Made by a program: the position numbers and the translations under genes
Assembly (NCBI RefSeq): GCF_014202075.1
Contig: NZ_JACHFZ010000004.1
Location: forward strand, 310,001 to 374,000
From: Brevundimonas basaltis
GTDB lineage: Bacteria; Pseudomonadota; Alphaproteobacteria; Caulobacterales; Caulobacteraceae
DNA length: 64,000 nt
Reading direction: 5' to 3'
Part shown: positions 18,715-28,886 of the stretch, piece by piece
How the letters are laid out: each line of letters begins with the position of its first letter
How positions within the stretch are numbered: the stretch's first letter is position 1
Notes under the pieces: model-generated
Told to the model about the DNA's origin: nothing
What the model saw: only the letters and a program-made list of their open reading frames with translations
Databases searched by the model: none

Positions 18715-21561
18715 AGAAAGCCCCAGCGTCGCGCTGTTCAAGTCCAGCTCCGCGGCCGGAATCACCACCACGTCCGGATGCGCCGCCCTCAGGTCGTCGA
18801 TGAACATCTCGGCCTGACCGACCACCACGACATAGGCCTGTTCCGAACTGACCGCCTGCGCCGCCGCCATCAGGGTCTCCGGCGTTGTCGCGCGGATCTT
18901 GCCCGGATAGGCCTCGATCTCGCCCAGCGGCAGGCCGTAGGTCACCGCGTCGGCCAGCACTCCGCCCAGCCCCCCGGTGGTCTCCAGCGAGCGCGAGAAG
19001 CCCCCGGTCAGATAGGTCTCCCGGTCGGTGACCTCCTGGTCCGGCACGGCCTCGGTGCGCAGCCGGTCGAACTCGGCCAGCACCAGACCGACCACCTCGG
19101 CGGCGCTCTCGTTCTTGGTCTGGGTGGTGGCGCTCAGCAGGCCGCCGTCGACCCGCGCCCCCAGCGACGAATAGGCCCCGTAGGACAGGCCCCGCTTGGC
19201 CCGGATTTCCTGGAACAGGTGGCCGTTCTGACCCGAGCCCATGATGCTGTTGGCCACCGCCAGCGGATACCAGGCGTCGTCCGAGCGGCGCGGTCCGCGC
19301 ACCCCCGCCGTCACCGCCGCCTGACCGGCGCCCGGCAGGTCGACCACCACCACGCGCGGCGGCAGGACGGCGCCCGCCCGCACGGGCAACGCCGGAACGG
19401 CTCCGCCCGGGGCCGTCCATCCATCGAACATCGACTCTGCGAAGGCGAAGGCCGCCTCGGGATCCATGCCGCCGGTGACGATCAGGGTGGCGTTGTCCGG
19501 CCGCCACCAGCGCTCGTGGAACCCGGCCACATCGTCCCGGGTCAGACGCGCCACGCTCTCCGGCGTACCGCTTGACGGGCGGCCGTAAGCGCTGCCGCCA
19601 TAGGCCAACCGGTTCAGAACCAGCGAGGCCAGCGGCCCGGGCTGACGCAGGTTGACGGTCAGGCCGTTGATCGTCTGGGTCCGGGCCCTCTCCAACTCCT
19701 CGGTCGCGAAGGCCGGCGACATGACGATGTCGGCGACCACCTCGGCCACCGCATCGGCCGAGGCGATCGGCGCGGAAACGAACAGGGTCGTGCCGTCGGC
19801 GTCGGCGCCGCCCCCGACATTGGCGCCCAGCGCCTCCAACGTCCGGGCGATCTCCGGGGCCGAGCGACCCCCGGCGCCCTGCGACGCCAGATTGGCCGTC
19901 ATCGAGGCCAGACCGGCCCGGTCCTCCGGATCGGCCGCCGCGCCGCCGGCGATGACCAGCCGCGCGTTCATGATCGGCAGGTCGGTCGACTTCGCCGCGA
20001 TGACCCTGAGGCCGTTCGGCAGCCGGCGCTCGACCACCTGCGGCGTCGCCATGGCCCGCGCCTCGCCCAGCGCCGGCGGCGCCATGCGCTGGCCTTCGGG
20101 CAGCAGTTCGTTCGGCGGCAGGATCGCCGGCGGCACGGTGACGAAGGTCGGGACCGGGGCCGGATTGCGCCAGCTGTCCTCCGGCACGCCCTCCGGCCGC
20201 GCGCTCTCGTCCTGATAGCGCAGCGACACCCGCGCCTGATCGTTCAGATACGTCCGCGCCACGCGCTGCACGTCCGCCGCCGTCACCGCCTGCACGGCGG
20301 CCAGGTTTCGGTCCGGCGCCCCTGGATCGTTCTCGCTGACGATGGCCCGACCGAGGATGAAGGCCCGGCCCGAGGCCGTCTCGCGCTGGCGCAGCTCGCT
20401 GGCCACAATCTCCATCTTGGCCTCGGCCAGTTCCGCCGCCGTCACCGGCTCGTCGCGCATCCGCGCCAGTTCAGCGTGCAGGGCCGCCTCGACGTCGGCC
20501 ATGGCCTTGCCCCGCGCCACGGTCGCCGTGGCCACGATGACGCCGTCCTCCTCGTTGCTGCCCACGCCCAGTCCGGCGTTGGCGGCCAGCTGGGTGCGAT
20601 AGACCAGCGCCTGGTGCAGCCGGGAACTGTCGCCGCGGGACAGGATTCCCGACATCACCTCCAGCGCCGACGAGTCCGGATGGTTGGCCGGGACGCCCGG
20701 ATAGATCACCCCGACCGCCGGCAGAGGTACGTTCGGCGCATAGGCGTCGACCAGACGCGGCGCCGTGCGCGGCGTCTCCACCGGCCGGTCGAACACCGGC
20801 ACCGGGCGGTCCGGATTGCGGATGTCGGCGAAATACTGGTCGACCAGCCGGTCCAGCTCAGCCGGATCGAAATTGCCCGACACGATCATCGTCGCCGTGG
20901 CCGGACGGTAATAGGCCTCGTGGAAGGCCCGCGCGTCCTCTATCCGCGCCGAGTTCAACTCCTCCAGCGAGCCGATCACGCTGCGCCGGTAGATGCTTTC
21001 GTCGTAACTGTTGTCGCCGATCACGAAGCGCTGGAAGCGGCCGTAGGGCGGGGCGAGAACCCGCTGGCGCAGCTCCTCCTGGACGATCGAACGCTCGGTG
21101 TCGAACACCTCCTGGTCGACCACCGGCCGCGCCATCCGCTCGGCATGGGTCCACAGCATCGTCTCCAGATACTGCGGCGGCACCGTCTCGTAGTAGTTGG
21201 TGAAATCCTGCCCGGTCGAGGCGTTGCGGCTGCCGCCCGCATTCTCGACCATGGTCGAGATCTGGCCGTATGGCAGATTGACCGTCTTGCGGCTCAGGAT
21301 GTGTTCGAACAGGTGGGCGAAGCCCGAGCGGCCTTCCGGATCGTCCTTGCCGCCGACGTCGTACCACAGGGTCACCGTCACCGTGCCCGCGCTCGGGTCC
21401 GGCATGGCGTAGACGTCCAGCCCGTTGGCCAGCTCCCGGTGGGTGTATTCCAGCGGCGGCACGACGATCGACGCCGGATCGGTCTGGGCGAAGGCGGGCC
21501 CGGAGGCCAGCGGGGCGAAGGCCAGCAGCGAGGCCCCCAGAAGCGCGGCGGTGCGGGTCAT
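18700..21561 (-). CDS. Periplasmic M16 family zinc metalloprotease (two M16 modules)
   Basis: A 953-residue pitrilysin-family peptidase with signal peptide (ALLGASLLAFAPLASGPAFAQ). The first module has the inverted zinc motif HLFEH within FAHLFEHILSRKT and the downstream Glu ligand in ERSIVQEELRQ. The second module (from about residue 500, VVERRLPNGLRVIAAKSTD) lacks the zinc motif, as expected for the clamshell partner half. The start ATG 21561 has GGGGGA about 8 bases upstream; the frame continues 54 codons further as Arg-rich non-protein. The last codons (SSPGA) lie in the P1 repeat. Confidence 0.93.
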   Translation of the reverse strand: MTRTAALLGASLLAFAPLASGPAFAQTDPASIVVPPLEYTHRELANGLDVYAMPDPSAGTVTVTLWYDVGGKDDPEGRSGFAHLFEHILSRKTVNLPYGQISTMVENAGGSRNASTGQDFTNYYETVPPQYLETMLWTHAERMARPVVDQEVFDTERSIVQEELRQRVLAPPYGRFQRFVIGDNSYDESIYRRSVIGSLEELNSARIEDARAFHEAYYRPATATMIVSGNFDPAELDRLVDQYFADIRNPDRPVPVFDRPVETPRTAPRLVDAYAPNVPLPAVGVIYPGVPANHPDSSALEVMSGILSRGDSSRLHQALVYRTQLAANAGLGVGSNEEDGVIVATATVARGKAMADVEAALHAELARMRDEPVTAAELAEAKMEIVASELRQRETASGRAFILGRAIVSENDPGAPDRNLAAVQAVTAADVQRVARTYLNDQARVSLRYQDESARPEGVPEDSWRNPAPVPTFVTVPPAILPPNELLPEGQRMAPPALGEARAMATPQVVERRLPNGLRVIAAKSTDLPIMNARLVIAGGAAADPEDRAGLASMTANLASQGAGGRSAPEIARTLEALGANVGGGADADGTTLFVSAPIASADAVAEVVADIVMSPAFATEELERARTQTINGLTVNLRQPGPLASLVLNRLAYGGSAYGRPSSGTPESVARLTRDDVAGFHERWWRPDNATLIVTGGMDPEAAFAFAESMFDGWTAPGGAVPALPVRAGAVLPPRVVVVDLPGAGQAAVTAGVRGPRRSDDAWYPLAVANSIMGSGQNGHLFQEIRAKRGLSYGAYSSLGARVDGGLLSATTQTKNESAAEVVGLVLAEFDRLRTEAVPDQEVTDRETYLTGGFSRSLETTGGLGGVLADAVTYGLPLGEIEAYPGKIRATTPETLMAAAQAVSSEQAYVVVVGQAEMFIDDLRAAHPDVVVIPAAELDLNSATLGLSSPGA

Positions 21562-21631
21562 GGCGTGGATCCCCCAAGGATCAGGTCTGAACAGGAACCG
21601 TGACCCTATCAGCCGATCGGGGGAGAGATAG

Positions 21632-22480
21632 TTACAGCCCTGTAATGATCGCCTCGACCTCGGCCCGCGTCGGCAGGGACGGCTGCGCCCCGGCCTTCGT
21701 CGCCGCCAGCGCCCCGGCCGCACAGGCGAACGTCAGCGCCGCCTCCGGCTCCATCCCCTCCAGCAGGGCCACGGTGATGGCCCCCACGAAGGTGTCGCCC
21801 GCACCCGTGGCGTCCACCGCTGTTACGTGGGGCGGCGTGGCCCACGCCATCTGCACGCCGCGCTGGTACATGGTCGCCCCCTTGGCGCCCTTGGTCACCA
21901 CCACCCGGCCGCCGCCGTGGTGCAGCAGATCACCGTAGAAAGCCGCCTCGGTCTCGTTGACGACGATCAGATCGGCCCGCCGCAACAACTGGTCCGACAC
22001 CGGCGCCGCCGGGGCCAGGTTGACGCAGACGAAGTCCGTGGCCCGGCCCACCGCCGCTTCCACCGTCTCGACCGGCAGCTCCAGTTGGGCGATCAGCGGC
22101 CCCTCGATCCGCGCCGGCAGCTGTTCGGGGGTGACCAGATGATTGGCTCCCGCCGCCACCACGATCTGGTTCTCGCCCCCGGGATCGACGGCGATCAGGG
22201 CCACGCCGGTCGGCGCCGTCGGATCGATCTCGACCGCCGACAGATCCACGCCGCCGACGTCCAGCAGGGCCAGCGCCTCCCCGGCCATGGCGTCGTCCCC
22301 GACCCGCCCCATCAGACAGACCTCGGCCCCCAGCCGCCGCGCCGCCAGCGCCTGATTGGCCCCCTTGCCGCCCGGATGCCGCGCCAGCGCCGCCCCCGTC
22401 ACCGTTTCGCCCGCCCGCGGCAGCTTCGGCGCCGAGGCCACGATATCGAGATTGATCGAGCCGATGACAGTGATCCTCAC
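21632..22480 (-). CDS. rbsK: Ribokinase
   Basis: PfkB-family sugar kinase that phosphorylates ribose. Signature 1 is HPGGKGANQALAARRLGAEV and signature 2 is DATGAGDTFVGA, with the catalytic Asp; NxxE appears as VVNETEA. The start is GTG 22480, which overlaps the nucleoside hydrolase stop (GTGA) and gives MRITVIGSINLDIVA, the normal family N-terminus. The product has 282 residues. Directly following a nucleoside hydrolase, it should capture the ribose released from nucleosides. Confidence 0.93.
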   Translation of the reverse strand: MRITVIGSINLDIVASAPKLPRAGETVTGAALARHPGGKGANQALAARRLGAEVCLMGRVGDDAMAGEALALLDVGGVDLSAVEIDPTAPTGVALIAVDPGGENQIVVAAGANHLVTPEQLPARIEGPLIAQLELPVETVEAAVGRATDFVCVNLAPAAPVSDQLLRRADLIVVNETEAAFYGDLLHHGGGRVVVTKGAKGATMYQRGVQMAWATPPHVTAVDATGAGDTFVGAITVALLEGMEPEAALTFACAAGALAATKAGAQPSLPTRAEVEAIITGL

Positions 22481-23409
22481 GCGCAGGCCTCCCCGATCAG
22501 CGCGAACACCCCGTCCGCATCCGCCGTCGTCGCCCAGCGATGCGGCAGCCTCCCGGCCACGGCCTCGCGGAACTCCACCGCCGTATGCCCCCGCGTCAGC
22601 TCGCTCTCCGTCTCCACCGCGATCCGGCACGGCGCCAGTTCGAACAGGCCTGGCTTGAGCAGCCACGCCACGGGGCAGGGATCATGCACCGGCGGCGCGT
22701 CCCAGCCGACGATCTTGCGCTCGATCCGCTGCGAAAAGCGCATCATCGCCGCCGATGTGTCCGCCCGCGCCGTGCCGATCGCCTCCAGCGCGGCGATCCG
22801 CTGTTCCGTCGCCCGCACCTGATGCGTCGCGTCCAGCCCGAACAGCACCACGTCGCAGCCGCTGGCCAGCACCTCGGCCGCCGCCTCCGGATCGGCCCAG
22901 ATGTTGAATTCCGCCGATGCCGTGATGTTGCCGCCCTCGGCGCGGGCCCCGCCCATCACCGCCACCGGCCCCAGCCGCTCCGCCAGTCCCGGCTCCCGCC
23001 GCAGCGCCAGCGCCACATTGGTCAGCGGCCCCATCACGGCCAGCGCCACCGACCGCTCCGGCCGCGCCATGACCAACGCGACGATGGCGTCGGCCGCATG
23101 CCCCTCCGCGCACGGAGCCTCCGGCTCGAACGGGGTCAGGTCGCCCAGTCCCTCGGCCCCGTGAAACTCTCCAGCCCCCGCCGGCTCGCGCCGCAGCGGA
23201 CGCGCCGCTCCCATGAATACCGGCACGTCCTCGCGCCCGGCGATCTGGCGCAGCATCCGCGCGTTCCGCGCCGTCTTCTCGACGGGCACATTGCCGCCCA
23301 CGGCGGTGATCGCCAGCAACTCCAGCTCCGGCGAGCCGAAGGCCAGCATCAAGCCCACGGCGTCGTCCACGCCGGGGTCGCAATCGATGATGAGGGACTG
23401 TCTGTTCAC
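22477..23409 (-). CDS. Inosine-uridine-preferring nucleoside hydrolase
   Basis: Cleaves the N-glycosidic bond of nucleosides to base and ribose. The calcium-binding signature IIDCDPGVDDAVGL is at the N-terminus, with further motifs AVMGPLTNVALAL, EFNIWADPEAAAEVL (substrate/metal residues) and VHDPCPVAWLL carrying the general His-Asp pair. The product has 310 residues, a normal length. The stop overlaps the ribokinase start by 4 bases, which fits a salvage operon; the aspartate/glutamate racemase gene is 51 bases upstream. Confidence 0.93.
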   Translation of the reverse strand: MNRQSLIIDCDPGVDDAVGLMLAFGSPELELLAITAVGGNVPVEKTARNARMLRQIAGREDVPVFMGAARPLRREPAGAGEFHGAEGLGDLTPFEPEAPCAEGHAADAIVALVMARPERSVALAVMGPLTNVALALRREPGLAERLGPVAVMGGARAEGGNITASAEFNIWADPEAAAEVLASGCDVVLFGLDATHQVRATEQRIAALEAIGTARADTSAAMMRFSQRIERKIVGWDAPPVHDPCPVAWLLKPGLFELAPCRIAVETESELTRGHTAVEFREAVAGRLPHRWATTADADGVFALIGEACA

Positions 23410-23460
23410 CCGGCATCACTGCCGCGCGCCGCGCCCGCCCGCAAGCGCTCCGTCACGCGC

Positions 23461-24126
23461 TCAAACGCACGCCTTCACGCACGCCGCCGCCAGCACCTCG
23501 GCCGAATCCACCAGCGGGACCGACACGTCGCCCGACTCCAGCAGCAACGGCACCTCGGTGCAGCCGGCGATGACCACCTCGGCCCCGGCCCCGACCAGCG
23601 CCGCCGCCAGCCGCCGCATCTCCGCCCGCGGCGCCTCGCCCGTATCGCCGGCCTTGACCGCATTGATACAGCCCATGATGGCCTGCCGGTCGGCCCCGGT
23701 CAGGCGCTCGATCTTCGCTCCCCTCGCCTGGAGGGCGCGGGTGTAGAGCGCCTCGCCGCCGGGCGTGGCCAGCACCCCGACCTTCTTCGCCCCGGCGCTG
23801 GTGGCCACCGCGGTCGTCTCCTCGATCATGTCGATGAACGGCAGACCGACCTTGCGGATCGATCCGGTCAGGGCGTGGGCGGTGTTGCAGGGCATGGCCA
23901 GCACCTGGGCCCCGGCGTCGCGCAGCCGCATCGCCATCTGCCCCAGCACCGCCTCGGCCGCGTCCGCGGCCCGCTGCCGGTCCGGCACCTGCGGATTGAT
24001 GTCGACCAGCATGCGAATGTGATCCGCGTCCCGCGCCGCGCCGGTCAGCGCCTGCACCCGCGCCAGAAAAGCCGTCGTCGCCGCCGGTCCCATGCCGCCC
24101 AATACGCCCAGAGTTCGTCTGGCCAT
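23461..24126 (-). CDS. Aspartate/glutamate racemase family protein
   Basis: A 221-residue cofactor-independent racemase. The two catalytic cysteines are in LAMPCNTAHAL and VIAGCTEVPLLL, and the N-terminal GVLGGMGPAATTAFL is typical of aspartate racemase/YgeA-like proteins. The substrate is not determined by these motifs. It is the first gene of a minus-strand set (racemase, nucleoside hydrolase, ribokinase) and is divergent from the DUF819 membrane protein gene, 78 bases away. Confidence 0.9.
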   Translation of the reverse strand: MARRTLGVLGGMGPAATTAFLARVQALTGAARDADHIRMLVDINPQVPDRQRAADAAEAVLGQMAMRLRDAGAQVLAMPCNTAHALTGSIRKVGLPFIDMIEETTAVATSAGAKKVGVLATPGGEALYTRALQARGAKIERLTGADRQAIMGCINAVKAGDTGEAPRAEMRRLAAALVGAGAEVVIAGCTEVPLLLESGDVSVPLVDSAEVLAAACVKACV

Positions 24127-24204
24127 CTCGCCTCCCGTCCCGACTGCGTCTTGCCAACCGGTCGTTCAGCCGCCCTTATGCGACAAAACAACCGGGAAAC
24201 GCCA

Positions 24205-25473
24205 ATGCAGACCGAGACCGAGGCCGCGACGGCCCTGATCACCAACGACGCCGTCGTCCTGGGCCTGCTGGCCGTCATCCTGGGGGCCGTGTTCTGGGCC
24301 TCGAACCTCAGCCACCCGTGGGTGAAGCGTTTCTTCACCATCATCCCGGCGCTGCTGTTGTGCTATTTCCTGCCCTCGCTGCTGACCACCTTCGGCGTCG
24401 TCGATCCCGAGACCTCGCGCCTCTATTTCATCGCCTCGCGCTTCCTGCTGCCCGCCGCCCTTGTGCTGCTGACCGTCTCGGCCGACCTGCCGGCGGTGGT
24501 CGGTCTCGGACCCAAGGCGCTGATCATGTTCGCCACCGGCACCCTGGGGGTGATGATCGGCGGCCCGGTCGCCCTGCTGCTCACCAGCTGGGTCGCGCCC
24601 GAGCTGATGGGCGCGGGCCCCGAGGCCATCTGGCGCGGCATGGCCACCGTCGCCGGCAGCTGGATCGGCGGCTCGGCCAACCAGACCGCCCTGTATGAGA
24701 TCTACGGGGCCGGCCCCGACACCTTCTCCATCTGGATCGCCGTCGACGTGGTGGTCGCCAACATCTGGATGGCCGTAGTCCTGTTCATCGCCGCCAACCA
24801 GCGCCGGTTCGACAAACTGTTCCGCGCCGACGCCACCGCCGTCGACCGGGTCCGCGACAAGGCCGAGGCCTATGAGGCCGAGCACGCCCGCATCCCGTCG
24901 CTGAAGGACCTGATGTTCATTCTCGCCGTCGGCTTCGGGGCCGTCGGCCTGTCGCACGCCATCGCCGACCCGCTGTCGGCCTGGTTCGGTGAAACCTTCG
25001 AATGGGCCCAGCGGCTGTCGTTCGACTCCAGCTTCTTCTGGCTGGTGCTGACCGCCACCGTCATCGGCGTGCTGCTGTCCTTCACCGGCGCCCGCAAGCT
25101 GCAGGGACCGGGCGCGTCCAAGGTCGGTTCGGTCTTCGTCTATGTGCTGGTCGCCACCGTCGGCCTCAACATGAACATCGGCGCCATCCTCGATTCGCCC
25201 GTCTATTTCCTGATCGGCGGCGTCTGGATGCTGGTCCACGTGGCCCTGATGTTCGGCATGGCCTTCCTGATCCGCTCGCCCAGTTTCTTCCTCGGAGTCG
25301 GCTCCATGGCCAACATCGGCGGCGCCGCCAGCGCCCCGGTCGCCGCCGCCGCCTTCCACCCCTCCCTGGCCCCGGTCGGCGTGCTGCTGGCCGTGGTCGG
25401 CTATATCGTCGGCACCGCCGCCGCCTGGTTCACCGGCCTGGTGATGATGCAGATCGCGGCGGGGGTGGGCTGA
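24205..25473 (+). CDS. DUF819 family membrane protein
   Basis: A 422-residue polytopic protein with about 11 membrane segments. Conserved DUF819 features include FWASNLSHPWVKRFFTIIP, VAGSWIGGSANQTALYEIY and FFLGVGSMANIGGAASAPV, the last two being Gly/Ser/Asn-rich loops that look like a transporter's substrate or ion site. Function in bacteria is unassigned; a keto-acid or amino-acid related transporter is sometimes proposed. ATG 24205 is preferred over ATG 24178 because GGGA precedes it. Divergence from the racemase gene suggests a shared control region. Confidence 0.88.
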   Translation: MQTETEAATALITNDAVVLGLLAVILGAVFWASNLSHPWVKRFFTIIPALLLCYFLPSLLTTFGVVDPETSRLYFIASRFLLPAALVLLTVSADLPAVVGLGPKALIMFATGTLGVMIGGPVALLLTSWVAPELMGAGPEAIWRGMATVAGSWIGGSANQTALYEIYGAGPDTFSIWIAVDVVVANIWMAVVLFIAANQRRFDKLFRADATAVDRVRDKAEAYEAEHARIPSLKDLMFILAVGFGAVGLSHAIADPLSAWFGETFEWAQRLSFDSSFFWLVLTATVIGVLLSFTGARKLQGPGASKVGSVFVYVLVATVGLNMNIGAILDSPVYFLIGGVWMLVHVALMFGMAFLIRSPSFFLGVGSMANIGGAASAPVAAAAFHPSLAPVGVLLAVVGYIVGTAAAWFTGLVMMQIAAGVG

Positions 25474-25559
25474 GCCGCCCGGCCCCCGGAACCGTTCGGA
25501 AGCGGATTAACGGCGGGCTCACCTATCGGCGTTAGAACTGCGGGGCACGGAGAAGGCCC

Positions 25560-27353
25560 TTGGAAAGGTTGGACGCGCTCGGCTTCAACGCCGAATTCGA
25601 CATCACCGCCGCCTCAACCCGCGCCAAGGCACGCGAGCGCGTGGGGCTGTCGGTGCTCGTTCTGCTGCTGTGCGCCCCCTCGATCGGCTTGGCGGCTGCG
25701 TCCGCCTGGTGGCTGTTCGCCCTCGCGGCCGAAGCCATACTGTGGACATCCACCAGTCCGGGTCTGGTCCGGCGATCGCCTGTCCCGGCGCGGGCGCTGC
25801 GCCTCTTCGCCTCCTGCATGGCGAGTTGCGGCTGGGTGCTCGGCGGTCTGCTTCTGTGGTTTCACGGCACGCTTACCAGCATGGTGATGGCCGTGGCGCT
25901 GCTGTCCGGCGTATCGATCTACATCATCAAGGCCTGTTACCGGACCCCGATCCATCTGCTGGTCTGCGGAATCCCGCCCGCGCTCTGCCTCCTGGCCCTG
26001 CCCTTCCTGTACGACGCCGGCCCCTGGAACCGCGTCCAGCTCGCGGCTGCCCTGGCCGTGCTTGTCGGATTTGCGGTCAGTTCCGCGGCCCACGGATGGA
26101 AGAACCATCTGAAACTGACCCGGTCGGCGGTGGACCTCAAGGACCAGACCCGCAAGGCCGAGGACGCCAATCGGGCCAAGAGCGCGTTTCTCGCCAATAT
26201 GAGCCACGAAATCCGGACCCCGCTCAATGGCGTCCTCGGGGTCGCCGAGGCGCTGTCCCATACTGAACTGACACCCGCCCAGCGCGACATGCTGGCGCTC
26301 GTCACCTCGTCCGGGGTGTCGCTGCAGCAACTGTTGTCCGACATCCTCGACATGGCGCGCATCGAAACGGCGCAGCTCGAACTTCACCCGGTCGACTTCG
26401 ACCTGCGCGAGACGGTCCACGAAACCTTCCAGCTCCACGCACCGGCGGCCGAGGCCAAGGGTCTGCGGGTCCGGCTCGACGTCGCGCCCGACATTGCGGG
26501 GCGGGTCGTGGGCGACGTCGTGCGATTCAAACAGGTGCTGACGAACCTCGTCTCGAACGCGGTGAAATTCACCGATCAGGGGCACGTCGGCCTGACCGCG
26601 TCCCGCGTCGCGGTGGCGGATGGCGCGGCGCGCTACTTCTTTACGATCGAGGATACCGGGCTCGGCTTCGATGCGGAGCACAAGGAGCGCCTGTTCCATC
26701 GCTTCGAACAGGCCGACGGATCCGTGACGCGCCGGTTCGGCGGTTCCGGCCTCGGGCTGGCCATCTGTCGGCAACTCACGGAACTGATGGGCGGGGACCT
26801 GGACTGCGACAGCACGCCCGGCCAGGGTTCCGTCTTCCACTTCAGCCTGACCTTGCCGGACGCCGCCGCGGTTCCCGCCATGCCGCCGCGCGTGGAAGAA
26901 TCCGTCATCGATCGGCCGCTTCGTATTCTCGCCGCTGATGACCACCCGACCAACCGGAAGGTCATTGAACTGGTTCTCGGCCCGATGAACGTCGACCTCG
27001 CGCTGGTCGAAGATGGCGCCGCGGCGGTAGAGGCGTTCGGGACGGGCGATTTCGACGCCGTGCTGATGGATATGCAGATGCCGGTGATGGACGGGCTCGC
27101 GGCGACCCGCGCCATCCGCGCGTTCGAGTCTGAAACCGGCCGGGCCCGCACCGGAATCATCATGCTGACGGCCAACGCCCTGCCTGAGCACGTCGAGGCG
27201 GCGCTCGCGGCGGGAGCGGATCGCCACCTGTCCAAGCCGATCGACGCCCGGCGGCTCGTCTCGACCCTGCTGGAGCTGCAGGACGGCGCGGCGGCCGGCC
27301 GCGCCGCGGCCGGACTGGCGCGCTACAGCCCCGCCCCCACCACGCTTTCATAG
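25560..27353 (+). CDS. Membrane-bound hybrid histidine kinase with receiver domain
   Basis: A 597-residue sensor. The N-terminal 175 residues hold about five or six hydrophobic segments with no large periplasmic loop. The HisKA phospho-acceptor is His216 in [10 protein letters not shown]; the HATPase has NLVSNAVKF (N box), DTGLGF (G1) and GGSGLGLA (G2). A C-terminal receiver has the phospho-Asp at 504 in [11 protein letters not shown] and the conserved Lys in LSKPID. The start is TTG 25560 behind GGAGAAGG (25549-25556). No partner regulator is adjacent, so output goes through an unlinked phosphotransfer protein. The 3' end overlaps dcyD by 31 bases, convergently. Confidence 0.93.
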   Translation: MERLDALGFNAEFDITAASTRAKARERVGLSVLVLLLCAPSIGLAAASAWWLFALAAEAILWTSTSPGLVRRSPVPARALRLFASCMASCGWVLGGLLLWFHGTLTSMVMAVALLSGVSIYIIKACYRTPIHLLVCGIPPALCLLALPFLYDAGPWNRVQLAAALAVLVGFAVSSAAHGWKNHLKLTRSAVDLKDQTRKAEDANRAKSAFLANMSHEIRTPLNGVLGVAEALSHTELTPAQRDMLALVTSSGVSLQQLLSDILDMARIETAQLELHPVDFDLRETVHETFQLHAPAAEAKGLRVRLDVAPDIAGRVVGDVVRFKQVLTNLVSNAVKFTDQGHVGLTASRVAVADGAARYFFTIEDTGLGFDAEHKERLFHRFEQADGSVTRRFGGSGLGLAICRQLTELMGGDLDCDSTPGQGSVFHFSLTLPDAAAVPAMPPRVEESVIDRPLRILAADDHPTNRKVIELVLGPMNVDLALVEDGAAAVEAFGTGDFDAVLMDMQMPVMDGLAATRAIRAFESETGRARTGIIMLTANALPEHVEAALAAGADRHLSKPIDARRLVSTLLELQDGAAAGRAAAGLARYSPAPTTLS

Positions 27354-28321
27354 CCGAACAGCCCCTGCGCCCCGCCGGTGTGCAGGAAGACCACCGTCTC
27401 CCCCTTGAAGGAGCCCTTGCGCGCCAGGGCGATCAGCCCCTTCATCGCCTTGGCGGAATAGACCGGGTCCAGCACGATGCCGTCGGTCCGCGCCGCCAGT
27501 TTCAGCGCCTCGATCACCCCGTCGTCGACCAGGCCATAGCCCTCGCCGACATAGTCGCAGTCGGCTTTGACCATCTCCGCCGTCACCGCGTCCGGACGCC
27601 CCAGCAGGGCCGCCGTCTCGCGCGCCAGCTTCAGCACATTCTCTTCCTGCTTCGGCTTCGGCGCACGCACCCCGATGCCCAGCACCGGGATATCCGCCCC
27701 CATCACCGCCAGCCCGGCGACCAGTCCGGCGTGTGTCCCGGCGCTGCCGGTCGCCGTCACGATCCGGTCGACCCGCAGGTCCAGCTCGTCGGCGCCGACC
27801 ACGATCTCGCGGGCGCAGTCGACATAGCCCAGCGCCCCGACCGGGTTCGAGCCGCCGCCGGGAATGACATAGGGCCGCCCACCGCGCGCCCGCACCTCGG
27901 CCGCCGTCTTCTCCAGCTCGGCCGGCATGTCCGAGCCGCCCGCCACGAACCGCACCCCCGCCCCGAACAGCCGGTCCAGCAGCACGTTTCCGTTGGCCAC
28001 ATAGTCGTGCGCCTTCGACCCGGTCCGCTCCTCCAGAATGACCTCACAGGCCAGGCCGTGGGCGGCGGCGGCGGCTGCCGTCTGGCGCACATGGTTGGAT
28101 TGCACCGCCCCCTGGGTCACCAGCGTATCCGCCTCCTGTTCGAAGGCCTCGCCGAGCAGGAATTCGAGCTTGCGCGTCTTGTTGCCGCCGCCGGCCAGAC
28201 CGGTGCAGTCGTCGCGCTTGACCCACAGATCGACGCCCAGTTCCTCGCTCAGCCGCGGCAGCGGCTCCAGCGGCGTCGGCAGATGGGCGAGGCGGACGCG
28301 GGGGAAACGGGCGAGGTGCAT
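27323..28321 (-). CDS. dcyD: D-cysteine desulfhydrase
   Basis: PLP enzyme of the ACC-deaminase/D-cysteine desulfhydrase family; converts D-cysteine to pyruvate, sulfide and ammonia. The PLP lysine is in [13 protein letters not shown], the [13 protein letters not shown] motif follows, and [15 protein letters not shown] is the phosphate loop. The 332-residue length fits. ACC deaminase is the main alternative; the N-terminal [15 protein letters not shown] favours DcyD. It runs convergently into the hybrid kinase gene. Confidence 0.85.
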   Translation of the reverse strand: MHLARFPRVRLAHLPTPLEPLPRLSEELGVDLWVKRDDCTGLAGGGNKTRKLEFLLGEAFEQEADTLVTQGAVQSNHVRQTAAAAAAHGLACEVILEERTGSKAHDYVANGNVLLDRLFGAGVRFVAGGSDMPAELEKTAAEVRARGGRPYVIPGGGSNPVGALGYVDCAREIVVGADELDLRVDRIVTATGSAGTHAGLVAGLAVMGADIPVLGIGVRAPKPKQEENVLKLARETAALLGRPDAVTAEMVKADCDYVGEGYGLVDDGVIEALKLAARTDGIVLDPVYSAKAMKGLIALARKGSFKGETVVFLHTGGAQGLFGYESVVGAGL

Positions 28322-28389
28322 GGGGAGACTCCGGCTGGGTGTCCGTCCTAGCGCGGACCCGGCTCCGGCCCAAGCGCCGCCTCCAACCG

Positions 28390-28794
28390 TCAGGTCGGCG
28401 CCACCGCCTCCAGCATCAGGCCGACGATGCGATCCCCCGAGGGCGTCGCCTCCGTCATCAGGGCGTCGAGTTCCGGGGCCAGCGATGGCGTGATCCGCGC
28501 GCTCGCCATGGTCCAGGCGTCGAAAGCGCGGCGCTCGATCGGCCGACGGTCCAGCACCTCGATCTCCCGATGCCGCCGGTCCCGGCCCAGCCGGCGCTGC
28601 AATTGATCCAGATAGCCGGAGTCCCCCTCGACCACCTGCAGAAAGCGGCCGTCATGGGCCGCCAGCGCCCCGGTCAGGCCATCGCGAGCATTGTTGCGCT
28701 GTGCCTCGCCCAGCAACTCGGCCAGCGGCGCCAGCGCCTCCGTCGGCATCACGGCGACGCTGCGGTAAACCAGTCGGTCCAGTCGTGTCGGCAT
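28390..28794 (-). CDS. BLUF-domain blue-light photosensor (stand-alone)
   Basis: A 134-residue single-domain BLUF protein that binds FAD. The photoactive-site residues line up: Tyr10 in RLVYRS, Asn34 in QRNNARDG, Gln53 in RFLQVVEG, and Trp94/Met96 in DAWTMAS, corresponding to Y21, N45, Q63, W104 and M106 of AppA. There is no fused output domain, so signalling must go through a binding partner. A strong ribosome-binding site GGGGAGGG precedes ATG 28794. A perfect inverted repeat lies about 75 bases upstream. The neighbours do not reveal the partner. Confidence 0.92.
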   Translation of the reverse strand: MPTRLDRLVYRSVAVMPTEALAPLAELLGEAQRNNARDGLTGALAAHDGRFLQVVEGDSGYLDQLQRRLGRDRRHREIEVLDRRPIERRAFDAWTMASARITPSLAPELDALMTEATPSGDRIVGLMLEAVAPT

Positions 28795-28868
28795 GATCCC
28801 TCCCCACAGCCACGGTCAAGGTAGAGGGATTCACCGACGGGTCTACAAGTCCTTGAAGATAATCGGTT

Positions 28869-28886
28869 ATGTCCGGAGCCGGACAT
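28869..28886. promoter_or_regulatory. Perfect 8-bp inverted repeat, candidate operator
   Basis: ATGTCCGG-AG-CCGGACAT lies in the 440-base region between the BLUF gene and the TetR gene, about 75 bases upstream of the BLUF start. Its symmetry fits a dimeric repressor, and the nearby TetR protein is a natural candidate. The rest of 28795-29234 holds only this site and the heptamer array. Confidence 0.35.

Noticed and set aside
22540..24177. Long N-terminal extension of the DUF819 protein
   Set aside because: The extension runs antisense through the nucleoside hydrolase and racemase genes and has no protein-like character; ATG 24205 with GGGA is the sensible start.
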